DNA of 34,235 nt from Bacteroidetes bacterium OLB11 (GTDB lineage Bacteria; Bacteroidota; Bacteroidia; Chitinophagales; Chitinophagaceae): positions 1-34,235 of the forward strand of contig LNFQ01000046.1 of NCBI GenBank assembly GCA_001567165.1. Reading direction: 5' to 3'. The stretch's first letter is position 1; every line of letters begins with the position of its first letter. The notes below the pieces were generated by a model that searched no databases, was not told the origin of the DNA, and saw only the letters and a program-made list of their open reading frames with translations. The position numbers and the translations under genes were made by a program. Positions 1-8,882 of the stretch are shown piece after piece.

Positions 1-310
1 ATTCATTAATGATCATATTTGAAGTTGCTGTCTTGAAAATCAAAAATAAAAATTCAGACAACATTTTTTCGTTACAATAAAATACAAAATTCGTAGGATT
101 GATATAGTCGTTGATATAGTCGTTTTTGTCGTTTTTTTTAATATGGTATTATGTCTATGGTTGAAGGCAACGTTAATCTGTTAAAAAAAAAAGCGGGCAT
201 TTCATTTTTATAAGGAATAAAAATATTTGAAAAATGTAGATAGGTCAATTTTTAATCAATTAGAAAATGAATCTATTATAGTGTATTGGGGCTCAATCGA
301 TGCGATATTT
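1..310. other. Non-coding left edge
   Basis: No supportable gene is visible here. The plus strand is full of stops. A short minus-strand reading frame from about position 89 stays open to the left edge for about 21 codons, but it is too short to assign. The stretch holds a 12-bp tandem repeat (99-122), an A10 run (183-192) and AT-rich sequence downstream of the yqgE stop. No clear hairpin terminator was found. Confidence 0.5.
99..122. repeat. 12-bp tandem duplication
   Basis: The unit TTGATATAGTCG occurs twice head to tail without mismatch. It is followed by two T-rich copies of a shorter GTCGTTTTT-like motif. It lies outside any gene and could be a replication-slippage product. No function is evident. 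Confidence 0.7.
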
Positions 311-766
311 TTAGTTGAATAATTGATAGTCTTTATATTCTTCCCAACTACCTTCTTCAATTTCTGATTCGAGCTGGCCTGCTTCCCAGCCGCAATATCC
401 AATGTATAATCTAAACTCACTTTCGTTGATTGTTTTCATCATCATCAATTGAATTGTCATACTAAAATCTCCTCCATAATATACATTATCTGCAACGAGT
501 TCTCCTCCTTTAATCAGATTTGGTTTTTTATGTAAAAAGTACAAATTGTCAACTCCTACAGGACCTCCTTCGTAAAGGGTATAGGGTGGGCAATCTAAAA
601 ATTCGAGGAGTTCATTAAACTTTCTGTGAAAAGGACTATTAATGACAAAACCCATTGCACCTTGCTGATTGTATTCAATGATGTAAATAATGGCACCTTC
701 AAAATAGGTGTCATTCAAAAGTGACGTTGCTTTTAAAAATATTCCTTTCGCAAGTTGAATTTGCAT
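311..766 (-). CDS. yqgE: YqgE/AlgH family protein, short C-terminus
   Basis: This is a cytoplasmic protein of the UPF0301 (YqgE/AlgH) family, whose biochemical role is not settled. Family features visible are an N-terminal KGIFLKA strand, the core QQGAMGFVINSP (about residues 34-45), an EGGPVG turn (about 66-71) and the GYCGWEAGQLESEI block (about 123-136). At 151 residues it is about 30 shorter than the usual 180-190. The chain stops soon after the GSWEE segment, so the usual C-terminal helix is absent, and I found no matching continuation in the other frames. It follows coaD on the same strand after 37 bases and is probably cotranscribed with it. The assignment is firm; whether the short end is natural is open. 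Confidence 0.85.
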   Translation of the reverse strand: MQIQLAKGIFLKATSLLNDTYFEGAIIYIIEYNQQGAMGFVINSPFHRKFNELLEFLDCPPYTLYEGGPVGVDNLYFLHKKPNLIKGGELVADNVYYGGDFSMTIQLMMMKTINESEFRLYIGYCGWEAGQLESEIEEGSWEEYKDYQLFN

Positions 767-803
767 GATAGTTGTTTGAAATGCTCTTAATAAATCAAAA
801 AAA

Positions 804-1295
804 TTATTTTTTATGTAAATGAGCTTGTGCTATTTCAATTTGATGATGAATTTCCATTGGTAAAAAAAGTTGACTATCTCCATTGTTTCGAATAACATCT
901 CTTACTAGTGTCGATGAAAAAGAGGAGTATTTGGCAGTGCAGGCTAAAAAGATGGTTTCGATAAATGGATTCAACATTTGATTCATATCCGAAATGGCTT
1001 TTTCATATTCAAAATCACCAACTGTACGAATACCGCGTATGATGCAAGTCGCTTTCACTTTTGTACAAAAATCGACTGTCAATCCTTCATACGATTGCAC
1101 GTTAACTTTTTTCTCTTCTTTGTAAATATTTTGGATCCATTGTATCCGTTGTTCGATGCTAAACATAGTTTGCTTATTACTGTTCACACCGATTCCAACA
1201 ATGATTTTATCAAACAAATCTAAGGAGCGATCGATGATATCAGTATGGCCAAGCGTAATAGGGTCAAATGTTCCAGGGAATACAGCAATCCTCAT
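804..1295 (-). CDS. coaD: Phosphopantetheine adenylyltransferase
   Basis: CoaD transfers AMP from ATP to 4'-phosphopantetheine, giving dephospho-CoA, the penultimate step of coenzyme A synthesis in the cytoplasm. The nucleotidyltransferase signature FPGTFDPITLGH is at residues 6-17, with the TxGH histidine at H17. The RGIR segment follows at 87-90, and the adenylate-binding SSTLVR motif (ISSTxxR type) at 127-132. Length (163 residues) is normal. It starts with ATG 50 bases downstream of the multihaem cytochrome stop and precedes yqgE, all on the minus strand. Nothing unusual is seen. Confidence 0.97.
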   Translation of the reverse strand: MRIAVFPGTFDPITLGHTDIIDRSLDLFDKIIVGIGVNSNKQTMFSIEQRIQWIQNIYKEEKKVNVQSYEGLTVDFCTKVKATCIIRGIRTVGDFEYEKAISDMNQMLNPFIETIFLACTAKYSSFSSTLVRDVIRNNGDSQLFLPMEIHHQIEIAQAHLHKK

Positions 1296-1345
1296 AAAAA
1301 TAAAATTTTAAGCAATTTAAATTAAAAATGTGAGTTAATCCAATT

Positions 1346-3245
1346 TTATTTCAAATCATTCAGCATGGCTTTTATTTGGCTGTTTGAAGGATCTATTTTT
1401 TGTGCATGTAAAAGCAGTGGGATGATTTCATTTTTTTCGTTTAAATGATAATGCACTACTGCAAGATTGATTAGTGTTTGAGGCTTATCAGGATCGAGGT
1501 AAATCGCATATTTTAAATATTTTTTTTGCTTTCAGAAAATTTTGAATTTGCATATAAATATAACCTAAATCGGCATTGGCATCTGCATGTTTTGGATATT
1601 CATTCAAGATAAATTCATAGATTAGTTTTGCTTCATTTAATTGTTGGGATAGGAGATAGGCATGGGCTAATTTATATTGGAAATCTAGTGCTAATTTTTT
1701 TAATTCAGTAGCTTGTTTTAAAAATGGAATTGCATTCAAAATTTTATTTTCTTTCATAAAAGATTCTCCAATTCGATATGCAGTCCATGAGTCATTAATA
1801 GATTGTGGTTTGGTATTTTGAGCAAGTTGAATAATCTTTTTGAAGTTTGATTTGAGGAAATAAATACGAATTAAATCTTTGTCAAATTGTTGGCTAGTAT
1901 CTATCCCAGATTGTTGAAGATAAATGATAGCAGAATCTAAAAATAGAGGCATTGGTTCATATCGTTCATAAAATTCAATAAAGGCACGTGATCTTGTTTT
2001 AAGCTCAACAAGATTATTATTATAGCAAATCATATTGATAAATCGAGATACTTCTTCATCATTGCTGGACAAAGGTCTTTTTCTGATATAATGATCGGTA
2101 ACAGCAACATGTGGAATGTCGATACTTTTATTTTTAGGCATGTGACAAGATGTGCAATTGTTATTTGCTTGATTTCTGATTTCTAAAGATTCAGTGCATT
2201 GGTTTTGTGTGGTATGACAGTTTCGACAAGATGCATTGAAGTGCTCTATTGACGTGCTTTTGACGCTGATATGTGGATTGTGACAAGTGATGCAACTCAT
2301 TTTTTGAGATGCAATGTAGCAGTTACTCATTTTCATTCGTTCGACATGGCTTGCCATGATCATGTGATTATCGGAGCCACTATAGTTTGGCAAAAAAGTA
2401 TTCATTGTTTGGCTTAATGATTGAGAAGGATAAAAATCAAAAAATGATTTATCATCGTTTAAAACGGTAATCCCTTGCAAATGGCATCTTTGACACAAAT
2501 TATTTTGTTGTTCTGTTGTGAGTCTTCGTGGATTTACGATGGTGTAATCTGGTTCTTTTGAAGTGTCCACCAAAATACCTTTTAGTTTTTCTTCTACATG
2601 TAAACTCCCTGGTCCATGGCATCTTTCGCAATCAATTCCTAAAGGAACATTTGTATATTTATTCAAGCTATTGCTCACAAATTCAGGGTATCCGTTATGA
2701 CATGAAATACATTCTAGTTCTATTTTTCTATCGAAACGAGAATTGTGACCTGCTTCAAATCCAGGAGCTAAATCCCATGTGCCTTTTTGTGTGTAAAAAG
2801 TAATAGGGGCTTGCGTTAAGTAGCCATGATTATTTATGATGTGAGAGTTAGTATGTTGTCCACTACCAACAATGAAACTAACTTTTTCTATGCGTTTATG
2901 AACAGTATCTTTACCTTTAATTCGATATTCCAAAATCGTTAAACTGTCACCATCCCAATAAGGTTTGTAATAAAAATCTTTAATAGAATCATAGACTAAC
3001 GCTTTATGAACAGAAAAATCAGCTGCTGATTTTTGTTGTGTAGCAAGTCCCCAGCTCTGCCCCATGCCAGTTTTGATAAAAGAATCATAAACAGCCTGAT
3101 GACAATTTTTACAAGTATTCATACCGACATATTCGGCTTTTGGATTTTCAACATTTTGAAAATGATTTTCATTTCCAGTATTGCAATTATAAAAAACAAT
3201 GAGGATAATTGAGAAAAGAATGATTGAAATGCCAAGCTTTTTCAT
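1346..3245 (-). CDS. Seven-haem c-type cytochrome/TPR lipoprotein (frame break near 3' end)
   Basis: This is a predicted exported electron-transfer protein. The N-terminus is a lipoprotein signal with a cysteine at residue 21 (FYNC). Seven CxxCH haem c sites begin at C45, C179, C206, C251, C318, C340 and C364, including CERCHGPG and CITCHNPH. The region from about 450 onward is TPR-like helical repeat. The uninterrupted frame stops at 1488 after an abnormal tail. Removing one base from the T8 run at 1520-1527 (A8 in the message) continues the TPR as KYLKYAIYLDPDKPQTL and so on to a stop at 1346, giving about 632 residues. The physiological partner is unknown; similar haem-plus-TPR proteins occur in Bacteroidota and Planctomycetes. 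It is first in a minus-strand run with coaD and yqgE. Confidence 0.85.
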
Positions 3246-3286
3246 TGCATGTAAATATAATTGTATCTTCGATTTTTCTAACGTAT

Positions 3287-3917
3287 ATGATAAAAGTTTT
3301 ATTAAAACAGTTTACTCTTTTTGCCTTTTTTATTTCCTTTTTTTCAAATACTTATTCCCAAAAATTTTGATATTGATTTATTGAGAAAAATAAATTTAAA
3401 TAGAAATACGAATTTGGATGGTACAATGAAATTAATTTCAAAAACCGATGGAATTATTGGGGTAGGAATGCCGGTCTCGGTTTTGTTGGCTTCATATATC
3501 GAAAAGGATGAACGCTTGTTAGAAATTGGTGTAAATATGACTTTGGCTTTGGTTGCCAATACAGTGAACACACAAGTAATGAAACAAATTTACAACAGAA
3601 AAAGACCAGCTAATACTTATCCTGATATTGAAGCTTTTGATAGCGATCGAAGATTGTCATTTCCATCAGGACATGCTTCTATTGCCTTTTGTACGGCGAC
3701 TTCGCTCACATTAAATTTTCCAAAATGGTATGTAGCTATTCCTTCTTATGCTTGGGCGAGTACTGTGGCATATTCGCGACTGCACATGGGGATGCACTAT
3801 CCGAGTGATGTGTTGGTAGGAGCATTGCTAGGAGCGGGCTCGGCTTATGTTACTTTTAAAGCCAATCAATATATCAAAAGATATTACTACACCAAGCAAA
3901 TAATCAATATGTTTTAA
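3287..3917 (+). CDS. PAP2 family phosphatase, exported (frame break after signal peptide)
   Basis: This is a type-2 phosphatidic acid phosphatase superfamily enzyme. The three signature blocks are present: KQIYNRKRP (KxxxxxxRP), FPSGHAS, and SRLHMGMHYPSD (SRxxxxxHxxxD) with the catalytic histidine. The body frame has no good start codon of its own. An ATG at 3287 opens a typical signal peptide (MIKVLLKQFTLFAFFISFF, then SNTYSQ) that falls out of frame. Dropping one base from the A5 run at 3360-3364 joins the signal peptide to NFDIDLLRKIN, giving about 209 residues. The substrate is unknown; lipid phosphate or undecaprenyl pyrophosphate is the usual range. The stop overlaps the convergent HMG-CoA lyase stop by four bases. 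Confidence 0.85.
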
Positions 3918-4762
3918 ATGAAAATTCGAGATGCTAAATATTGAGCTTCCTTAAATTTTTGTTTATCTAATTCGATATTGATATTTTGATTTTCAAGAGT
4001 GTTCAATAATTGTTCCGTAGAAATATTTCCTACCAATTCATCTTGAGCCATAGGACATCCACCGATTCCACCAATTGCACTATCAAACCGCATACATTGA
4101 TTGGTAAATGCAGTCTCAATTTTTTCAGCTGCTTTATTTGGAGTGGAATGAAAATGAGCTCCAAATTCAAGGTGAGGAAATGCATTATTTAAATGTGAAA
4201 AAATATAAGAAATATTCTCAGGGTTTGAAACGCCCACTGTGTCACTGATTGCAAAGATTTTGATTCCTTCTTTTTGCAATTGATTTACCCAATGTATTGC
4301 AACTTCATCATTGTATGGATCGCCGTAAGGGTTTCCAAATCCCATTGAAATATAAATGACCAACTGTTTATTTTTTTGCAAACACAATTCTTGGATTTGA
4401 TAAACTGTTTTTAATGATTCTTCAATTGTGCTATTAGTATTCAGTTTTTGAAATGTTTCTGAAATTGAAAACGGGAATCCTAAATATGTAATTTCGTCAT
4501 AAAGAACAGCATCTTCAGCACCTCGCTTATTTGCGATGATTGCCAATAATTTTGTAGCCGTCATTTTAATTTTTGGAATTACCTCTTTGGTGTCAGCCAG
4601 TTGAGGTATTGCTTTTGGAGAAACAAAAGAACCAAAATCGAGAGTGTCAAAACCAACTTCAAGAAGTTTGTTTATATATTCAATTTTACTTTCAGTTGGA
4701 ATAAATGTTTTCCAACCTTGCATGGCATCACGAGGGCATTCAATTAATTTCACTTTTTGCAT
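3914..4762 (-). CDS. mvaB: Hydroxymethylglutaryl-CoA lyase
   Basis: This enzyme cleaves HMG-CoA to acetoacetate and acetyl-CoA in leucine breakdown. It is an HMGL-like TIM barrel. ECPRDAMQG (8-16) carries the catalytic R11-D12 pair. The metal-binding HFH is at 203-205, DTVGVSNP is at 174-181, and the HMG-CoA lyase signature GGIGGCPMA has its cysteine at C236. Together these separate it from homocitrate or isopropylmalate synthases. Length (282) is slightly below the usual 290-310. Start: ATG at 4762, only four bases after a TAAATTTG promoter element, so the message may be leaderless. Its stop overlaps that of the PAP2 gene. Confidence 0.93.
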   Translation of the reverse strand: MQKVKLIECPRDAMQGWKTFIPTESKIEYINKLLEVGFDTLDFGSFVSPKAIPQLADTKEVIPKIKMTATKLLAIIANKRGAEDAVLYDEITYLGFPFSISETFQKLNTNSTIEESLKTVYQIQELCLQKNKQLVIYISMGFGNPYGDPYNDEVAIHWVNQLQKEGIKIFAISDTVGVSNPENISYIFSHLNNAFPHLEFGAHFHSTPNKAAEKIETAFTNQCMRFDSAIGGIGGCPMAQDELVGNISTEQLLNTLENQNINIELDKQKFKEAQYLASRIFI

Positions 4763-4766
4763 TTTA

Positions 4767-4795
4767 CAAATTTAAAACCAAATTATTTATTCAAA
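4767..4795 (-). promoter_or_regulatory. Putative promoter of HMG-CoA lyase gene
   Basis: On the minus strand a TAAATTTG -7 element (4767-4774) matches the Bacteroidota TAnnTTTG consensus. A TTTG (4792-4795) lies 17 bases upstream. The ATG follows the -7 box after four bases, so transcription probably starts at or next to the start codon. Confidence 0.5.
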
Positions 4796-4885
4796 AAGTA
4801 GATAGAAGAAATTGTAGAAAGAAGTTTATAAAAGGAAGATGAAATGATGGTTTTTATTATGGTTTCATTTCGTTCAAAAAAAATA

Positions 4886-6751
4886 TTATTTAACGATAAG
4901 AACCGGAATGTTTAATTGATGTCTTACTGCGTCAATCGTATGGCCATAGATAAAGTCAAATACTCCTTTGTGACCGTGAGCCCCCATAATCAGCATATCA
5001 ATTTTTTGTTCATTGCATATTCGCACAATTTCAGAAATCCGGTTTCGATAACCTAATTCGTAGCTGACATGAATTCCTTTTTCGATAAGTAAGTTTTGAT
5101 AAGATTTTAAATTTGCTAAATCCTCATTTGATTCATAGTCGTTCAATTCTTTGCCTAATATTTTGGCACCTGCACTTTCTACAACATGAATCAAAACCAA
5201 ATGCGTGTTGGCATGTACATATTTCAATGCGTTTGCAATAACGACATTATCTTTTGTTCCAAAATCGAGAGCAAGAGCAATGTTTTGATAAGGGGCCAAT
5301 TCCAGATTTTTAAACTCAATATTTTGTTTATGAATGCCAGAATATTTTGCTGTTTTTCGAGCTTTTATTAATGGATAAAAAAGAGTGAAAAGCAATAAAG
5401 CACTTAGCAAAAATACACCTAGCCAAATTGAAAAATGAAATAGAAAATGATGAGTATTTTGCAAGAGATTTTTAACCTCTTGAATTACCATTTCAATATT
5501 TAAAACTAAGATAAGAATTGTAATTAAAATGGAAACAAATATTAGCCATGGTTTGATGACAAAGTTTCCCATCATCTTTTTATTACTCACTGCATAAATC
5601 AAAGGGATGATAGCAAAGGCTAATTGAATACTCAAAATAATTTGACTGAAAATAAGCAATTGAGTCATTTTTTGTTCACCGAAAAGAGCAATCACAACTA
5701 ATGCTGGTACGATGGCAACTAATCTTGTAATGATACGCCTTAGCCAAGGATTGATACGGATTTGCAAGTACCCTTCCATCACGATTTGGCCAGCTAATGT
5801 TCCCGTCACAGTACTACTTTGTCCTGATGCGATGAGTGCTACAGCAAATAAAATAGGAGCAAGGGTAGTGCCAACTAAAGGACTTAAAAGGGCGTATGCT
5901 TCTTCAATACTTGCAATGTCATTCATTCCATTTTTATGAAAAACGGATGCAGCTAATATTAAGATAGAAGCATTGACTAATAAAGCCAAATTGAGTGCAA
6001 TCGTGCTATCAATAAAATTCCACTTTATCGCTTTTCGTTTTGATGCGTCATCATTATCAATTTTTCTAGTCTGAACTAATGAGGAATGTAAGTAAAGATT
6101 ATGTGGCATGACAGTTGCACCGATAATTCCAATTGCAATATAAAGGGCGTTTTCATCAGCAAGCATGGGTTGAAGTCCACCTATTATTTCAGTGAAAGAC
6201 GGCTTCACTAAAAATAGCTCAATTGAAAAAGATAAAAAGATAATGGCAATCAGCGAAATGATAAAAGCTTCCATTCTTCGAATCCCAAATTTTTGAAGAT
6301 ATAGAAGTAAAAAGGTATCGAAAGCTGTAATCAAAACACCATAAATCATCGGTAATCCAAAAAGCAATTTTAGACCAATAGCCATTCCGATTATTTCGGC
6401 TAAATCACACGCTGCTATTGCTATTTCGGCAAGGATATAAAGTGGAATATTGATAAATGAAGGATAGATTTCACGATTGATTTGAGCTAAATCTTTTTTA
6501 TAAACAATTCCCAATCGTGCTGATAAAGATTGTAAAATAATCGCCATGATATTACTCATCACTAAAACCCAAATAAGGGAGTAGCCGTATTGACTACCTC
6601 CTGCTATATCCGTCGCCCAATTGCCAGGGTCCATATATCCAACTGAAACGAGATAGGCTGGTCCAAAAAAAGCTAATATCCTTTTCCAAAGAGTGTTTTT
6701 GCTCATTGGTTTCACAGATTCATGTACTTCTTCTAGGCTCTTATGGATCAT
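4886..6751 (-). CDS. mntH: Nramp divalent metal transporter fused to a universal stress protein domain
   Basis: This is an inner-membrane, proton-coupled Mn/Fe importer of the Nramp family. The TM1 metal site DPGN is at 41-44. In TM6 the metal-binding ATVM motif (212-215) is followed by PHNLYLHSS; the methionine is typical of transition-metal selective Nramp. About eleven membrane helices run to about residue 450. A cytoplasmic UspA-like domain occupies about 480-621. Its ATP-binding signature GAHGHKG...GHT near the end has the Gx2Gx9G(S/T) pattern, so nucleotide binding is likely. Total length is 621, against about 410-450 for plain MntH. The fusion suggests nucleotide- or stress-linked control of metal uptake (inference). 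The gene stands alone on the minus strand. Confidence 0.93.
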   Translation of the reverse strand: MIHKSLEEVHESVKPMSKNTLWKRILAFFGPAYLVSVGYMDPGNWATDIAGGSQYGYSLIWVLVMSNIMAIILQSLSARLGIVYKKDLAQINREIYPSFINIPLYILAEIAIAACDLAEIIGMAIGLKLLFGLPMIYGVLITAFDTFLLLYLQKFGIRRMEAFIISLIAIIFLSFSIELFLVKPSFTEIIGGLQPMLADENALYIAIGIIGATVMPHNLYLHSSLVQTRKIDNDDASKRKAIKWNFIDSTIALNLALLVNASILILAASVFHKNGMNDIASIEEAYALLSPLVGTTLAPILFAVALIASGQSSTVTGTLAGQIVMEGYLQIRINPWLRRIITRLVAIVPALVVIALFGEQKMTQLLIFSQIILSIQLAFAIIPLIYAVSNKKMMGNFVIKPWLIFVSILITILILVLNIEMVIQEVKNLLQNTHHFLFHFSIWLGVFLLSALLLFTLFYPLIKARKTAKYSGIHKQNIEFKNLELAPYQNIALALDFGTKDNVVIANALKYVHANTHLVLIHVVESAGAKILGKELNDYESNEDLANLKSYQNLLIEKGIHVSYELGYRNRISEIVRICNEQKIDMLIMGAHGHKGVFDFIYGHTIDAVRHQLNIPVLIVK

Positions 6752-6774
6752 ACTGGTTTTCCATTTGGAAAGTT

Positions 6775-6782
6775 CAAAAGTA
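6775..6782 (-). promoter_or_regulatory. Putative -7 promoter element of the mntH fusion gene
   Basis: TACTTTTG on the minus strand fits TAnnTTTG exactly and lies 23 bases before the ATG. No clear TTTG is found at the ideal 19-base distance; a TTTA sits 14 bases upstream. No Fur- or MntR-like palindrome was evident. Confidence 0.4.
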
Positions 6783-6812
6783 AATTTAATTTTTCCTAAA
6801 GAATAGAATTTA

Positions 6813-7670
6813 TTAGAAAATTTTCATTTCTATACATTGTAAAAAAAGGATACCAAATAAAAATGCAAATGGAGCAACGAAGATTAAAGAATCAAATCGA
6901 TCTAAGGCACCACCATGACCGGGCATAATATTTCCTGAATCTTTTATATTGGATAATCGTTTTAATTTTGATTCAATTAAATCTCCAATGGTGCCAACAA
7001 TTGATGTGATAAGTCCAAGAGATATCCATTGCCATAAAGGAAAGTAATCGGTGAAATATCCCCATATAATTGCAAATGCCATTGTGAAAAAAATCCCACC
7101 TAGAGTACCTTCAATCGTTTTATTTGGTGATATTGAAGGAAAAAATTTTCTTTTACCAAAAAACGAACCAGTCAAATATGCTAAAGAATCATTCATCCAA
7201 ATAAAAAGTAAAATAATGATTGGATACAAAATAGATTGATAGCGAAGTTGTGTGAACAAAGCAAATGCAATTGTGATATAACCTAAGCCAGTGAGGATAT
7301 AGAGTGATTTTTTGGAACGTTTGAAAATAAAAAATAATATTCCGGAGCCAATCATTATCCCTAAAAAATAATAGAAGAAATGATTGAATAAATCGTTCGT
7401 GAAATTTTCACATCTTCCAATTTTGAGGCTACAAGTCAGTAAATACAAGGAAGATCCAAAAATGTAAAAGTTCTTTTTTTCATTTTTAGAAAAAGAAGTA
7501 TTGATTATTTTTTCAATAATTCGAACATATTCAAAAAGACAAATAAGATTGATGATGAAAAATAAACTGATAAATACCCACTCATTACTAAGGAAAGCAT
7601 AGAGCATCAATGCAGAGAAAATAATTGCACTTCCTAAACGTGTCAAAAATGTTTTTGTATTTAATGCCAC
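6813..7670 (-). CDS. cdsA: Phosphatidate cytidylyltransferase
   Basis: CdsA makes CDP-diacylglycerol from phosphatidate and CTP at the inner membrane, the branch point to phosphatidylethanolamine and the anionic lipids. The protein is almost wholly hydrophobic, with about eight membrane segments. Conserved features are WMNDSLAY (158-165), SPNKTIEG (181-188), and the C-terminal signature GDLIESKLKR (229-238) followed by PGHGGALDRFDS (250-261), which holds the metal-binding acidic residues. Length (285) is normal. It begins ten bases after the DUF2007 gene, in the conserved order CPBP protease, DUF2007, cdsA, and is almost certainly cotranscribed. Confidence 0.96.
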   Translation of the reverse strand: MALNTKTFLTRLGSAIIFSALMLYAFLSNEWVFISLFFIINLICLFEYVRIIEKIINTSFSKNEKKNFYIFGSSLYLLTCSLKIGRCENFTNDLFNHFFYYFLGIMIGSGILFFIFKRSKKSLYILTGLGYITIAFALFTQLRYQSILYPIIILLFIWMNDSLAYLTGSFFGKRKFFPSISPNKTIEGTLGGIFFTMAFAIIWGYFTDYFPLWQWISLGLITSIVGTIGDLIESKLKRLSNIKDSGNIMPGHGGALDRFDSLIFVAPFAFLFGILFLQCIEMKIF

Positions 7671-7680
7671 TTAATAATTA

Positions 7681-7896
7681 TTATTCAGATTTAGTGTTGT
7701 CAATGATTTGCTTAGCTTGTTCGCTCATTTCTCTTTGAACATGCAGTTCCACATATCCAAAATTGAGATACGAACTATCTTGTTTATTCAGCATCACACA
7801 TGAGATTCCTTCGGCTTCTAAATGTCCCTTTACGATTTCGGCTTCAAATTTGTTGTTGGATTTAAAGATGCAAACCCATTTGCTATTGTCAGTCAT
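7681..7896 (-). CDS. DUF2007 domain small protein
   Basis: This 71-residue cytoplasmic protein has one DUF2007 (putative signal-transducing) domain. It has the ferredoxin-like pattern of that family: a strand (WVCIFKSN), a helix (EAEIVKGHLEAEGI), a strand (CVMLNKQD), then VELHVQREMSEQAKQII. Its biochemical role is unknown. It sits 11 bases after the CPBP protease gene and 10 before cdsA, which suggests one transcript and possibly a link to envelope or lipid metabolism. Confidence 0.85.
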   Translation of the reverse strand: MTDNSKWVCIFKSNNKFEAEIVKGHLEAEGISCVMLNKQDSSYLNFGYVELHVQREMSEQAKQIIDNTKSE

Positions 7897-7907
7897 GTTT
7901 CATTTTT

Positions 7908-8825
7908 TTAAATATAAATATCATTGTTTCCCATTTGAAATAGTTTAAATGGTTCTCTTTTTTGTATATAAAAATACAATGTTGCAATGGATAAAATAAA
8001 ACCCAAAGCTCCTAAGTAAATATTGACATCTGCATTTTCATAGATGTCAAATTGCACCCATTTCAGTTCTTTTAAATAAGAAAAAAATACAGTAATAAAA
8101 TTATTCAAAAAATGAATAATGATTGTGTAAATAATATTTCCCGTGAAAAAATAAATAAAACCTAAAATTAGTCCTAAATAAAATCGTGGAAAAAAACCAC
8201 TCATTTGACCATGAAAAGCACTGAAAAGAATTGCCACCAAAACAACACTGAAATATGGATTTTTTCTTATCCAATTTAAAAGAACTTGTTGGAGGCAAGC
8301 TCTAAAAAATAACTCTTCAGCTATCGAAGGGATGACACAAATTGCAAACGTATTCATCAAAAAGTCTTTCATACTACTCCCTTTCAACATCGCTTTTGCC
8401 ATCGTATCATAACGGTCATTTCCATCGGCACTAAACCCTGGAATGTGGCGACTGATTTGTTCTACAAACGAAACCCCAACTAAAGTGACGATAAAAACAA
8501 GTAAGGATATTAAAAATAAAGGCAATTGTATTTTCTTTTGAACACCCAAATAATCGAGAGGCTTGGGATGAGCTAAATAGGCAAATGTTAAAGCTGGAAA
8601 AAGAAGAACAAAGATTAGCCCTAACGAGTTTGAAATTTTTAATTTGAATGAAACACTATCTGAAATGTTGGTTAGCGTTGAAAGATCTTCTGATGAAATT
8701 CCAATAGAGTATTGATTGTACAAATTCATCACCAAAGCCCCTAATACAAAAGAGATTGAAACGATAAAACAAAAAATAGTGAATTGTGTTGCGGGTGAAT
8801 AATAAGTGAGATATTTGTTAAACAT
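7908..8825 (-). CDS. CPBP family intramembrane metalloprotease
   Basis: This is a predicted membrane-embedded protease of the CPBP (Abi/CAAX, type II) family. The four motifs are visible: EELFFRA with E170, E171 and R175; FSAFH with H205; and HFLNN with H238 and N241. About eight membrane segments are present in 305 residues. Substrates in this phylum are not defined. It is the first gene of a three-gene minus-strand unit with DUF2007 and cdsA, and its start faces that of prmA across 57 bases. Confidence 0.92.
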   Translation of the reverse strand: MFNKYLTYYSPATQFTIFCFIVSISFVLGALVMNLYNQYSIGISSEDLSTLTNISDSVSFKLKISNSLGLIFVLLFPALTFAYLAHPKPLDYLGVQKKIQLPLFLISLLVFIVTLVGVSFVEQISRHIPGFSADGNDRYDTMAKAMLKGSSMKDFLMNTFAICVIPSIAEELFFRACLQQVLLNWIRKNPYFSVVLVAILFSAFHGQMSGFFPRFYLGLILGFIYFFTGNIIYTIIIHFLNNFITVFFSYLKELKWVQFDIYENADVNIYLGALGFILSIATLYFYIQKREPFKLFQMGNNDIYI

Positions 8826-8882
8826 TGCGGTAAAATTAAGGATAAGCTACAAGCCTAACAAGTTATTTTATATTTTTACGAA

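Noticed and set aside
1..89. Minus-strand frame open to the left edge, starting about position 89
   Set aside because: Only about 21 residues of hydrophobic, low-information sequence; cannot be told from chance.
151..213. 20-codon ATG frame (MSMVEGNVNLL...)
   Set aside because: Too short, contains the A10 run, no promoter or family resemblance; most likely chance.
4841..4871. GAAATGA...TCATTTC inverted repeat after the mntH fusion as a terminator
   Set aside because: Seven A/T-rich pairs around a 17-base loop and no clean T run; too weak to call.
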